Below the pieces are notes generated by a model, which did no database searches, was not told the DNA's origin, and worked only from the letters and a program-made list of their open reading frames with translations. Below are positions 24,771 through 36,110 of a DNA stretch of 64,000 nucleotides, piece after piece. How positions within the stretch are numbered: the first letter of the stretch is position 1; each line of letters opens with the position of its first letter. A program made the position numbers and the translations under genes. Source of the stretch: Rhizopus sp. PT2906 (Eukaryota > Mucoromycota > Mucoromycetes > Mucorales > Rhizopodaceae); NCBI GenBank assembly GCA_025529335.1, contig JAMYHX010000047.1, positions 1 to 64,000 on the forward strand, read 5' to 3'.

Positions 24771-25218
24771 TTTTGGTAAAGTGTCATATATTTACCGTTC
24801 CCACTATAAAAAAAAGCCCCATGATCACTGTCTGCAACTTGTTCTGTATCACAGCTTCAAATGCTCGTTTCTTCCTTTTCATGGATAGTAAATCTTGCTT
24901 ATAGAGCCAATTATTTTCTAGATGAACAGGGCAAAGGAAATTGATCCTTTTTTCTTTCATCACTCTTTGTCTCTCGCTCTCTCCCTGTTTGCTTCCTACA
25001 GTGTGTTTACGCCAGTGTTACTGTTCATTGTAAAATTACTGTGTAACAAGATGAGAATAAAATAGCATGGGATATCTTTCTTCCTCCTCCGCCATTCTCT
25101 CTCTCTCTCTTTTTCTCTCTCTATCTCTATCTGTTTCTATCTGTAACCCCTATTCCCCTCTTTTTTAATATAGCCAATACCCTTTCTTTCTTTTTCTTTT
25201 TTCTTTCTTTCTTACTTT
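24771..25218. other. Intergenic region with CT tract before the methyltransferase gene
   Basis: No gene is supported. The last 140 bases are strongly pyrimidine-rich and reach to the ATG at 25219, as at UBR1; probable core promoter or 5' UTR. Confidence 0.5.
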
Positions 25219-26325
25219 ATGGGCAACCAAGTCTCTTCAAAAAAAAGGTCTAATGAGAAATCAAGTAGAAGTCTTGTGTCATTAACAGAAAGTTCCAACA
25301 ACATTTCAACATCTTCTTCATGCCAACCAAAATTTCCAATAGAATATGCTTATCCACATAATAAAGAGGAAGCCAATCGTCAGCAGAGTCAACACTATCT
25401 ATTAAAACATTTATTTCAAGGAAGTTACTTTGCGCCAGTAGAGGAAGCACTTTCAAACCCTGGGAGTAAAGTATTAGATGTTGGATGTGGCGCACACGCT
25501 ACATGGATACTAGGTAAAAATCACCAGCAATACAATAGAAAGGCTTATTGATGTAAAATATAGATATGGCAATTGATTTCCCAAACTGCCAATTTTATGG
25601 CTTTGATATAGCTGAACCCATTCATTTAAGTGAAGTAGAATTAATACATATGCCAGTTAATTGCCACATTGAAAAAGCAGATTTATTTGATGGATTTAAC
25701 TATGAGTCAAACACATTTGATTATGTTCATCAAAGAATGATGTATATTGTATATCCCTCAGATAAAATACCTTGGATGTTTCAAGAAATATTACGTGTTA
25801 CTAAACCAAATGGGTGGGTTGAACTGATAGAACCTGATGTTATACCAAAAAGAGCTGGCCCTCTTTTTTCTAAATTCATAAAAGCATGTAAAGTATATTA
25901 ATATACAATTAACCATGTCATTCACATATTATACAGTACAACAATTTCTTAGAGATAGACTAGGCCACGTACTTCAAGGAAGGAATCTCGTCAATCTTAT
26001 GATTGAAGCTGGTTTTAGAGAAGTAAAATCTGATTATGGTTCACTTCCATTATGCTGGGGAGGTTATATAGGCAAATTATTTTATGAGGTAAAAAGGTTT
26101 TCCTTTAAACAATAGATTTTATCTTATACATATAAATAGGATATGTTGGTCGTATTCCAACATCTTGGCCCTAGCATATATGAATATATGGGTTTGGATG
26201 GAGAATACAATAAAGACAGCTATGAAGCATTATTAGACACAGCCTTTGACGAATGTGTGGAATATCAAACTTTCTTTAATGTTCGATGGGCTTATGGCAA
26301 AAAAGTTGTATCTTCTGCAGCATAA
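25219..26325 (+). CDS. Class I SAM-dependent methyltransferase
   Basis: Four exons (25219-25513, 25564-25887, 25937-26088, 26140-26325) give 318 residues. Motif I, which binds S-adenosylmethionine, reads KVLDVGCG at about residue 89. It is followed by FYGFDIA (the acidic residue of strand 2) and NTFDYVHQR, and ILRVTKPNGWVELIEPD marks the post-motif region. This layout matches the UMTA/LaeA-like methyltransferases that have expanded in Mucorales. The N-terminal 50 residues are serine-rich and start MGNQ, a glycine-2 that could be myristoylated. The substrate cannot be told from sequence. All splice sites are GT-AG and all joins keep frame. Confidence 0.93.
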
Positions 26326-27487
26326 CAACAATAATAACAACAAGAATAATAACCATCAAAACTATAGATTCCTTCCTTTACTTTACATTCCTTTTTTCTT
26401 CTTTATTTTATAGACAATTGTAGATACGTTACAACTAAAAACTTTTTTATATAATAATAATACATGCTTTTTTTTATCATTCTGAGCTCCAAAGGTCAAG
26501 CTGGTGCCTTGGATCTTGATCTGAATCGTTTTTCCACAATTGGGAATAATTTGTGTGAAGTTTACATACTCAGCCCAGAACTGTCCTTGACCTTGCTTAT
26601 TTTAGGATATGCCCTTAACATTATATTTACTTCAAGTAACCTTAAAAATCAACTTTTCTTTCATGTAAAAATGAGCTATAGATTATACTATATAATAAGA
26701 TCAAATATATATAGCATAGGTACAATGTTCAATTAAAGGAGTAAAAACCTCACACATCTTTTCCCCGTAAGAATTTTTAAATATTATAATACAATTTATT
26801 ACTTTCAAGAAAAGGCACATCCATTATTTCTACTCCAACTTTTGGTCAAGAACCTGTTCGTTGTGTATTATAAAGTGGTCGTGAACTAAACAGAATTGCA
26901 GTAGTTTCCTCACTGTAAAATGATGGCTAATACGTCCAAAGTGTACAAGCTTGCGTAACCATATAGCATTTGATATGTTGCCTTGACACAGAAGAGAGAC
27001 TGTTTGTTAGAATATAAAGGTCATCATTAAATGTGGTTTATTGAAAATAGTTAATATAAACATGAAATTAAGTCTAGCTAATGCTGTACACTTTACGCTT
27101 TATTCGCATACTGATAAAAAAATAACTTCAGACAACAAATGATAATAAAAGAGAGCCCTCAGAAGCAAAAGAATGAATAAAGAAGTTATTAGTAAATCAG
27201 TTATTAAACTGATATTAAATACTTAGATTATAAAGAAGAGCGTTTATAAGAGAAAAAGAAAAGCCAAGATCAGACTATTTATATTAAGTCTCTAACAACT
27301 TTTTCAATTGCGTGTTATTCATAAGTGCTGATCACATTTATCCTCTCTCAAATAGACAAAGTTCATTGCCTTTTTAATAATAAAGAAAAGATTTATAGCC
27401 AAATAAAGTGTAATTGTTCTTGAGCTTACATTGCGTGCGAATAATTTCTGAAAATGGTGTATTACTCAAATATGTCTGGCTGCAATT

Positions 27488-27522
<35 letters not shown>

Positions 27523-30224
27523 AAAACAAAGAAACTTGTATTATGTATATCAAAAGGGATTTTATGCAGCTTCTGCTAAATATAGAAGCTAACACAAAGA
27601 TCTATGCTTATTAAATATGGAAACTGTAAGTAACATAAGTACACTCTGTCTTTACCAAGCGCTATATAATATAAATATTGGTCGTCACTATAAATTTAGG
27701 GATGTATTTCCTGGGCAGAAGCTAGGAGAAAACGCTCTTTTCAACTGGTCCCTGAACTACTTTAATAGAATAGGATGGCTCAACTGTAGTCTTTATTTCA
27801 CTAGACCATTATCGACGACAGTCAATATTTTCTCCAAATTTGGAAGAAGCCGTTATTCTATTGGGCCTTGCTGTTTGGTTAGATAAACCGCCTCTTTTGA
27901 AGCAGCAACACCTTTGCTATTGAACAACCTTAATGGAGATTCGGATAGTGAACAAATATAATACGTTTCCTCGAGGACCATCTAGCTGGTTTCTGTCTTG
28001 CAGAGATGTTGTATGAGGTTGCCATAGAAATCCGACGTAATTGTCTTTTCCTCACTTGTAGAAAAAGAATCAAATCTTCGAAATGAAATACTCGCCAATC
28101 CTTATACATATACCGATCATTTTGTTATGGTAACTATGACCATTTTACTTTATTTTTTTAGTATAAAGCATTGGCTGGTTTATGATTTGTCAGAACAAAA
28201 GTCCTTCTTAATATATACACATTGCATTTAACACAACAAATAAACACGAATAGTTTTCACATTAGCTCAATTCTCCTCAATATATACTAAATGCTCTATG
28301 TGCTTAACTCATATCACGTTAGTAGGCCTTGTCCACATATGACCATTGAGATATCCTATCGTCCTCATATTCTTTCACTTGTAGGCCGCATAAATGTTCA
28401 GATCTTATATTAAAATCTTACCTCTCTGTACGCTATGTGCAGTAATTATCAAGAATAATACCTACACAGTCAATGTTTGTACAAAAAGCCTTTTTTCAAA
28501 AAAGGTGTCTTGGATTTTGGATAGTTTGCTCTTTCCATTCAAATACTCGGACTAGAGTGTTGATACAACTGAGAAAAACTTTTGCAAACAAAATGCCAAA
28601 AGATGTAATGATTCTACAAGAAAATTGAAGAAGACAAAGGATGAACGACAGACTACCTTATGTAGATTGCAAAGTATATAAGCTAAGAATAAGTTTTTCA
28701 TTTTTTCCTTAGTAAAGGCTGCCATTCTGTGCTCCAAGTATCATAACGTCATTGTTCTCATCAGTACAATATTCCTCTCAAAACCATCATTTTGCGAATT
28801 GTTTTGAAAGATCAACTGTTTGAATAAATCGATTTCATAAGCAACTGCAGTGTTGGAGTTGGTATTAGGAAAAAAAGGGTGTAATGAAACTGTGAGATGA
28901 AGCAGCGATGAGAACGGTTTGCTTGAGAGAGTACAGCTCAATTCATGCAAACATCACAGTTAAGTTGAAAAAGGAAGTGTGAGCATGCATTTACCAAAAT
29001 GTTTAGGCTAGTATACGCTAATGGACTATGTCTTAAAAGGGCATATATTATTTGTTCATCAAGCTGTATAATTGCTTTTCAGATAGTCAATAGATTCGTT
29101 TCTATTCTTCTGCAGGCTGACTTTGTAAATATTGGCCTTGCTGAAGAAGGGCAATTCTCTTGCACATCGAAACTTCATTAGGCGCCTTGTTATTTGATTT
29201 TACAGCTAAAAAGACGATTTTATGTATAACTTACTCTTTCTAATAAATATAACTATATTAAATGAGTCTATTTTAGCAAAATTTATATATGTTTACAGTT
29301 GCAAAGAACAATGTAGGAATCGAAGCATGTTCCTCTATTTTTACCTTTTAGCCTTTTAGATGCGAAGATAATAACGTCATATGGCACTAAAGGTCTTGTC
29401 GAGGTACCGCCAAGAGGGTCGCTTCATGTAAACTTTATAAAGCCTTTTTTTTCTATATGTATTCTTTGATAATTTTGAGTCTGCATAGTTATTAAAGAAC
29501 ACCTTCAGCAAAGTAATTTCTTTATAAATCATTACGGTTTTTTTTCCTACAAGGTTAGATTTTCCCCATTTGTGTGCGATATAAAACATGTAATACCATT
29601 CTTCGTTTCCTTGTACTATAAATGGTGAACAGTAATTTCCAACTTGAAAATAAGGAAAGAGAAGACTAACTGAAGGTTAGTTCATCAGAACGATGTGATA
29701 TTTACAATGTGAATCAACATAACAAACTGCATACTCTTTCTCGTAACTTTGCTGCATTTCATGTTATGAACAATAAAACTAATAGCATCGTTATTATGTA
29801 CATGCATGCAAGTGCATGTGTAAACAACCTGGTATTGTCTATCTACGTCATTTAAACCTTTCAAGACAATAGTGACGATAACGACATCCTATGCTAATTA
29901 TGTTGATACGCCATCCCGTTTTTCAGACGATAATTAGGCTAATATATCACATGGAATTGGTTTATTGTCTATGGCATCATAAGTGATACTCCAAATCATA
30001 CACTATCCTATCATGTAGCATAAGTCTAAATAATCGCCGATTACTTTATAAAGTAAAATATCGATCTTGTAGTATTACATCATTTGATTTGTTTATTACT
30101 TTACGTCAACAGTCCCCCTTTTTTTAAAAAAAAGAGGAAGGTTCTAGTTTGACACAAAGCTTATTTTTATTTGGTAACGTTTCTTTATTTATAGCCATTA
30201 CCATTTATAGCAGTAACACATGGA
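26326..30224. other. 3.9 kb AT-rich region without a supported gene
   Basis: Several open frames of 60-90 codons occur (for example 26464-26736, 27617-27886, 28741-28950), but none shows a recognisable motif, a coding-like composition or a splice-joined extension. A GA dinucleotide repeat lies at 27490-27519. Old transposon DNA or non-coding transcripts cannot be excluded. Confidence 0.5.
27490..27519. repeat. GA microsatellite
   Basis: About fifteen uninterrupted GA dinucleotides in non-coding sequence. Confidence 0.95.
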
Positions 30225-31969
30225 TTAAGCTTCTAATCCAAGCGAACTTAAAGCTTGGTCAAGCATTTCTAACTTTTGATTATAAAGCGTTTCTAATTCA
30301 GTCCATGTGTCTTGATATTCGCTATTAACCCTTCCTGATTCATTCAGGTCCTCTTCAGCAATGAAATGCTCTTTTGTTAAAAAGTACCTTAGATCATCAA
30401 CAAAAGGAATGGAATCTTTATAGTTAGTATCATCATTTGTCCACGTCATCTTTACCTGTCTCTTCTCGTTTCTTAATGCTCGCTGCGCTCTGTTTTATCA
30501 AATCCAAGAATTGAGGTTGATGAATGAAATTGTCTAAATGATGTGCAAAGTATTTTATACAATACTGTTCTACTCTCTCTACTTGTAACTCGATGGCTGT
30601 CTGTATGAGCTCATATATATCTATAATAGGTTCTTTCTGGTTTGTAATCACAATGGCAGCCATCGCCTTGAGTCGGTCAATTAACAACATATCGGCGACT
30701 AGTAATACATCATATGCATCCTCTGCAGGGATGTTACATTTATCTGTATATATAAACTGAAGAACATAGTAACCAAATATATCCGCATCCACATCATGTA
30801 GTTCAATCAGAGGGAGTACCATATTAGTCTGGCTGGGATACACAAGCGTAACTAGCTTGGCGTCTTGTTCACCAAATGGACCACTCAACATGGTATTAAA
30901 AAACTCTACCCGACACAAATAAGCTTTGTGGCACGGAAAAATGATGTTATTGTGTAATTTGATAGCAATGTCCGCAAAGATGCTCTTGGGAGAACATTGG
31001 AGTGACTCTCCAGCCCAAGGTTCGATCATGATCCAAGTTCGTTCTTGTTGTGGTTCAGCTTGCATGGCAATTGTGATCATGTTGATATAAAACTTTTCAA
31101 AATCATGACGTAGCATTGTTATCTCCTCTTTGCTATGCGATCGAAGTGCATCGTTTGAACTTTTTTGCTCAAGTAGGAGTGAGTGGAGATGATGGAACTC
31201 TAGATGCTTGGCAGCAAATAGCATGTTGTCGAGAATGTCATTATCAAGTGCGTAGTCGATGTAACCTGTGTAAATGTAACGTAACAATGCTGAAAATGTC
31301 ATCGGATGAACTAAATTTCTCTGTAACTTGACATGATCCTGTTCCGACCATCGATTGAGCAAATTCTTGCCGAAATAAGGTGATCTTGCTGCTAGAATAA
31401 ACTTGTGAACATAAAACTCATGATGACCTACTGTCATAGGTATTTCAAATGTCAAATCATGATAAACATGACTTTCAAATAGTTGTGTCAAGTAAAGTAA
31501 ATAAGGTTGATCTTCATCTACAGCCTTGGTTAGCTTGTAAGATAACAATAAATTTCGGATATCACTGGTTAGTGCTCCATATAAACACCGTTCCCTAGAA
31601 TAATTAATTAATCTCTCTTTTATATACATATGAGCCTAGATTTTTACCCTTGAAAGGTGTTTCTGTCACACTGTGCTCCATTCTCTAATAAATATTTGAC
31701 AATAGCATAATGTCCACAAAGGCCTACAATAAGAGATAAGAGACTATATTCATCACGTATGATTACGTACATGCCCAGTAAAGTGGAGAGCATTGCCACT
31801 CATCCACATAATTAATCGGTGCATTAAAATGCTTGACTAGATTTTCTACCTGCTCAATATCCCCTTCCTTAGCCGCAGTGCATAAATCTTGAAAAAGTTG
31901 ACTTTCATTCTGTTCATCAGCCGTAGCCAAGAACATTACTTTTCCTTTAGAGGTGAGCGGTTTTCCCAT
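30225..31969 (-). CDS. Ankyrin-repeat and BTB/POZ protein, ABTB1-like
   Basis: Probably a substrate adaptor for Cullin-3 ubiquitin ligases or a scaffold. Four exons (31969-31771, 31723-31648, 31594-30456, 30415-30225) give 534 residues. Ankyrin repeats fill about residues 20-90 (CSPLYWACLCGHYAIVKYLL, then GERCLYGALT). Two BTB domains follow: the first around VYHDLTFEIP...VHKFILAARSPYF, the second around IFADIAIKLH...CHKAYLCRVEFF. The C-terminus DSIPFVDDLRYF ... LSSLGLEA matches the end of animal ABTB1, and the full domain order is the same. The last intron is only 40 bases and has a perfect TACTAAC branch site. Animal ABTB1 is 478 residues; the extra length lies in linkers. Confidence 0.93.
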
Positions 31970-32140
31970 ACTTGCGAAAAATAAATAGAGAAAGAAAAGG
32001 AATCAATTTGTCTTTTTAGGCTTAGTTCTTTTTATTTTATTTTGTACAAATGAAAAAAAAGGTATATCACAAAAAAAGAAAAGAAAAATGCTACATGTAT
32101 ATAAAAAAAAGAATTACCGAATATTTACAAAAGAAATAGC

Positions 32141-32557
32141 TCAAGATGATGGGTTGGATTGAATTGGGGGTAAAGCATAATGATTGGTCAAGATGGGAGG
32201 TGGTAAATGCTGCTGAGAGATGACTCTTTCGTACATTGTACGTAATATTTCGTTTTCTTGTTTAACTTTGGCTAATTCCCTTGACAGCTGATAGTTACTT
32301 GTCATCAGTTGAGATACTTTACTGGCCATATTCTTCATAGATTGTTGCTTTTTAGCTCTGTATTTAGCCGATGCCAATTTGTTTCTGTATCTTCTTTCTT
32401 CTGCAGACATTGGTGGATGTGAATTCCTTCTTTCTTGGGATATACATTCGGGTGAAGGTGATCTACTTGAACTTTTGTATGAAACAGGAGGTGATAACGG
32501 TAGTGTGTCATTATCAATGATTGCATCAATTGCCATACGCTTTCTAGAAACTTCCAT
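32141..32557 (-). CDS. bZIP transcription factor
   Basis: A single exon of 138 residues. The basic region EERRYRNKLASAKYRAKKQQ (about residues 53-72) has the N-x7-R signature (Asn59 to Arg67). A leucine/methionine heptad follows (SQLMTSNYQLSRELAKVKQE, about residues 82-110). The N-terminus is rich in Ser-Pro sites and short; there is no obvious activation domain, so it may act mainly as a dimer partner. The basic-region form NxLASAxxR is like that of Cys3/Met4- and Gcn4-type fungal factors, so a role in amino-acid or sulfur metabolism is possible but unproven. It ends 171 bases upstream of the ABTB1-like gene on the same strand. Confidence 0.93.
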   Translation of the reverse strand: MEVSRKRMAIDAIIDNDTLPLSPPVSYKSSSRSPSPECISQERRNSHPPMSAEERRYRNKLASAKYRAKKQQSMKNMASKVSQLMTSNYQLSRELAKVKQENEILRTMYERVISQQHLPPPILTNHYALPPIQSNPSS

Positions 32558-32706
32558 CTTTATAATATGAAAATGAATGATAAAAGAAGAAAGAAAAAAA
32601 AAGGATGGGCAATTTATATATTATCAGTAAAATGCATTGACATCATTCTGTTTACACAAAAAGTTTATTTTTTTTTTTAAGGGAAACTATACAAAAAAGT
32701 AAAAGC

Positions 32707-33870
32707 TCATTTTTTTCGATATTTTGTACATTTATCAACATTAGGTAGTTCTTCAATCATTTCTCTTACTGTTGGATTAGAAAATCCATAATATTCTGGT
32801 CCAGAGATTGCATTGCTTGAATCCTTCTGTCTGACCTCATTAACCTTTTTGATAACAAGTGCCCATACACCCGTGGCTGTCCTTGCAGACAAGCACTGAT
32901 CGGGAGCATCAGCTGGAGAAAGTGTAAACTATAATGATAATAATAATAGGCAGGTTATATCATTGAACTTGTATATTCATATTGCATTACCAATGGTCCA
33001 TCCTGACTATCTTCTACTTTACAAGTATATATAGTCTGATTTGATGGGTCAACCATGCTCATATAAGTTCTAATGCACAGATTAGTGTCTATGATATCAG
33101 TATTAGGTATACATTGATTTTACCTCTCAGCAGTATAACCAATAGGAAAAATGTATCTGTCATTATGAAATGCAGGTCGCTCATAGTCAATTCGTCCTAA
33201 CTCAATGATTCTTAATGACGCTACGATCTGTGCTGGCAACTGAATTGATCCATCTTCGTTTCTTTGAATGCTATAGCGTCTTTTTTGATAGCGGCGTTTC
33301 TTTTTCCTATCTGTTTCCATGGAAATGAGCTTATGTTTATATGTTTTATACTTTACATTCACCGTCATCGTCTGATATATCACTATCTTCTTCTTCTTCT
33401 TCTTCTTCTTCATCAGATATATCCATTGGATCCAAATCAGTTATCTTGCTTTTACTACTATTTACTTGTCAACACCAATCTTGTTACTGAATAGATGACT
33501 TACCCCTTCCTTGTATATGCCTGCAACCTGCGTTGTGCTGTATTTAATGCATTTTGAGCCTCTTTATGTCTCTATAGTAAAATGATGAATACAATACATG
33601 CTCATACATACACACACACATATACACATACACATATATACACGCGTATATATACATGCGCGCACGCGTGTGAGTGTGTGAGTGTGAGTGTGTGTGTGTA
33701 TATGTAATAATGATAATAATAATTACGGCAATCAAACGAATCAACTTTCTCTTCATCTTTCTATACTTGGCTAATTTCTCATCTGTCCAAACGGACTTGT
33801 CTACTGGACCATCTTTCCACACAATGTCCGTTTGACAGGCTGCGTCTATTCCCTTGGTCGTCTCTGTCAT
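32707..33870 (-). CDS. FYRN/FYRC domain protein, TBRG1-like
   Basis: Probably a chromatin-associated nuclear protein. Six exons (33870-33727, 33571-33504, 33457-33363, 33310-33124, 33069-32991, 32928-32707) give 264 residues. After a coiled-coil N-terminus (about 34-70), a seven-glutamate run and a basic stretch (KKKRRYQKRR), the FYRN motif reads IIELGRIDYERPAFHNDRYI then FPIGYTAER, split by intron 4, and continues YMSMVDPSNQTIYTCKVED. The FYRC part reads ARTATGVWALVIKKVNEVR and GPEYYGFSNPTVREMIEELP. FYRN/FYRC pairs occur in MLL-type proteins, and alone in TBRG1, which this resembles in size and order. Intron 1 (155 bases) contains a CA/TG-rich hairpin. The first ATG lies 168 bases from the divergent CK2B gene. 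Confidence 0.92.
33597..33705. repeat. Alternating purine-pyrimidine CA/TG hairpin repeat in an intron
   Basis: A CA/TA-rich half is followed by a TG/TA-rich half, with ACGCGT and GCGCGCACGCGTG in the middle. The two halves can pair, and the alternating pattern favours Z-DNA. It lies wholly inside intron 1 of the FYRN/FYRC gene. Confidence 0.85.
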
Positions 33871-34038
33871 GAAGAAGAAAAGGAAATAAATAATTTTCAA
33901 CCAATAATAAAAAATAGGGCTTATTTTGCTCTCTCTCTTTTTTTTCACAAACTATGCTGTATTTTTTTCTTTTTCTTTTTTATATTTCTTTTGTAAAGCC
34001 AAAAGACACAATAAACAAGAGTTTTATTTATTATCTGA
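33871..34038. promoter_or_regulatory. Bidirectional promoter between FYR protein and CK2B
   Basis: The two start codons diverge across 168 bases, which must hold both promoters and 5' UTRs. It contains T-rich tracts on both strands. Co-regulation is inference from the layout. Confidence 0.6.
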
Positions 34039-35079
34039 ATGGATAGAACAACAGCAGAAAATGAAGAAGAATTGTTTTATGAAGGTACGCTTATGAGTAT
34101 ATAATATATAATATTAACACACAATAGACAATGATGACTCTGATGGCTCTCTTCAAAGTTGGATAAGTTGGTTTTGTTCATTGTCAGGTCATGAATTTTA
34201 TATTGAAGTTCCCGAAGAATTTATCGAAGACGACTTCAATTTGACTGGTCTATCAGCTATTGTTCCTTATTATCAAGAAGCCATTGACATGATCTTGGAC
34301 ATTGAATCAGAAGAGACACATGACGACAAGGACACTGCAAAAGATAATAAAAAGAGTTGGGTGGACCCAAATACGGTAGAACCTTATGCTATCATGCTCT
34401 ATGGACTTATCCATCAACGCTATCTACTTACACGCAACGGACTAAGAGTCATGGCACAGAGATATTCTAATGAACATTTTGGAACTTGTCCAAGAGTGTA
34501 CTGCTACAGGTGTCCAGTTATTCCTTGTGGTAGATATGATGAAATCGGTAAAGAGAGTGTCAGACTCTATTGTCCTTCCTGTCTTGATCTTTACTGCCCT
34601 CCTACTTCAATACTCCAAACAATTGATGGTAAAGAAAAAGGACTTGATTCATTATTGTGAGTGTGCAACATTCATATTGATGTCTGTCTAGGTGCACACT
34701 TTGGAACTACATTCCCTCATCTACTGTTTGAAACCTATCCGGATTTATTACCCAAGATTAAACCGTACATTTACCAGCCACGTATATTCGGATTCAGAGT
34801 GCATGAAAGTTCAAGATCGGGACCACAGATGCAGTGGCTAAGAATGAGATCACAAGAGTTTGTAGAATTTGATGAAGAATCGGATGAAGATGAACTGGAT
34901 AAGGTAATAAACAAAGAGAGAGAGATGATTGACATATAGAGTCATTTATGTTTCTATATTTGTACATATAGCCAATGCCTCCATTGGTGGAAGTGGATCA
35001 GCATGATCTAAAGAAAGAGTCTTTACCGGAACAAAAGGAGTCAACTAGCTTTAATAGTCTATTTCGACGCTTCTTTTAA
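34039..35079 (+). CDS. CKB1: Casein kinase II regulatory (beta) subunit
   Basis: Regulatory subunit of the CK2 Ser/Thr kinase; it dimerises and bridges two catalytic subunits. Exons 34039-34084, 34128-34628, 34692-34903 and 34972-35079 give 288 residues. Diagnostic parts: SWISWFCSLSGHEFYIEVPE, DDFNLTGL, YGLIHQRYLLT, and the zinc-binding block with paired cysteines (CPRVYCYRCPVIPCG ... LYCPSCLDLYCPP), then DGAHFGTTFPHLLF. An acidic insert lies near residues 65-75 and another at about 235-250. The CKB1 versus CKB2 label is arbitrary, because Mucorales often carry several copies. Introns are 43-68 bases and frame-perfect. Confidence 0.97.
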
Positions 35080-35268
35080 TAATAATAACAATAATAACAA
35101 TAATAACACAAAAATACATATGCTTTTTGTTTTTTAATATAGATAAAAAAACTTTTGTTGCTTGTTTTATATGCAAAAAGAATGATATCATGATGGGGTT
35201 AATGAGCAAGCAACGAATTTATTGAATAGACGTCATATTTTGGTCTTTATGCTTTAATACAATTGACA

Positions 35269-35721
35269 TCAAGTCCCATTTCTCTCTTTTAGTAATATTT
35301 CAATTAATGCATTCAATTCTTTACCGTGGCTGTATTCACAGTATCCCATGGCAACACCCCAATTCCATAGTAACTGAAGTCGTTTCTTTTGTTGTCTAGT
35401 CCAAATATAAGTGTTTTCTGTGGAATAATCCAGATGATGATTATATAACGTTAATGACGACGATGATGAAGAAGAATGATAAACAGGTTGAGGACAGGAT
35501 AGATTATTGGTGAATTGTTGCTTAGCCGCAATTCGTTTCCAATTAGCTTTTAGTCGTTGTCTCTCTTGTCTTTCTATCCTTTTTTGACGCTGATGATATA
35601 GTTTTGTAATAGATTGAATCAAATAAGAGGAAATATAAATGACGGATATAATAATTACAGCATTAGGAAGATAGGTCCTGTAGACTATATTGTCTATCAA
35701 TGATGATTTCATAGGCACCAT
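35269..35721 (-). CDS. Small single-pass membrane protein, unknown function
   Basis: A single exon of 150 residues. A hydrophobic segment at about 19-36 (NAVIIISVIYISSYLI) is followed by a strongly basic stretch (RQKRIERQERQRLKANWKR), so the N-terminus probably faces the lumen or outside and the rest the cytosol. A run of seven serines sits in the middle, and the C-terminus is helical and charged. I recognise no family. Composition and uninterrupted length support a real gene. It converges on CK2B, with 189 bases between the stops. Confidence 0.65.
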   Translation of the reverse strand: MVPMKSSLIDNIVYRTYLPNAVIIISVIYISSYLIQSITKLYHQRQKRIERQERQRLKANWKRIAAKQQFTNNLSCPQPVYHSSSSSSSLTLYNHHLDYSTENTYIWTRQQKKRLQLLWNWGVAMGYCEYSHGKELNALIEILLKERNGT

Positions 35722-36110
35722 GTCATTATAAAGAAAATAGAGAAAGCCCTGTTTATATACTGCCCTTCTTCAAAAAAAAAAAAAGTTAAAACCTCGGACA
35801 AGAAGACGGTTGATCTTGTTTGATGTGCAATTGCAATAAGAGTCTCGGCCCGATACCATATTGTATTCTTCATTCTCTCTGTTTCTGTTTCGTTTTACCT
35901 GTAGATTTTTTTCCATAGAGTATTGCATATAAAGAGAGAGATGCTGAAAGAAGAGGTCAAAGCGTCCTTTCAAACACAGCGCAGAGTGTAACAGTCGTAC
36001 GCATAAAATAGTATGTTCATATATCCTTTTGTTTGGTTAGATACTTTTTAAAAGCAAAGGTTGCGCATTTTTAAATTCATCCTGAAGGCTTTATTATTTT
36101 CTTATTATTA
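35722..36110. other. Intergenic region upstream of the small membrane protein
   Basis: Holds a 67-codon open frame (35770-35973, minus) without recognisable motifs, which I do not accept as a gene. Otherwise promoter of the small membrane protein and 3' region of the RPAP2 gene. Confidence 0.5.

Noticed and set aside
27617..27886. 89-codon open frame in the gene-poor region
   Set aside because: No recognisable domain and no conserved-looking pattern; consistent with chance.
28552..28950. Two adjacent minus-strand frames
   Set aside because: Short, hydrophobic, no motif, no consistent splice join between them.
35770..35973. 67-codon frame upstream of the small membrane protein
   Set aside because: No domain or good start context; probably spacer.
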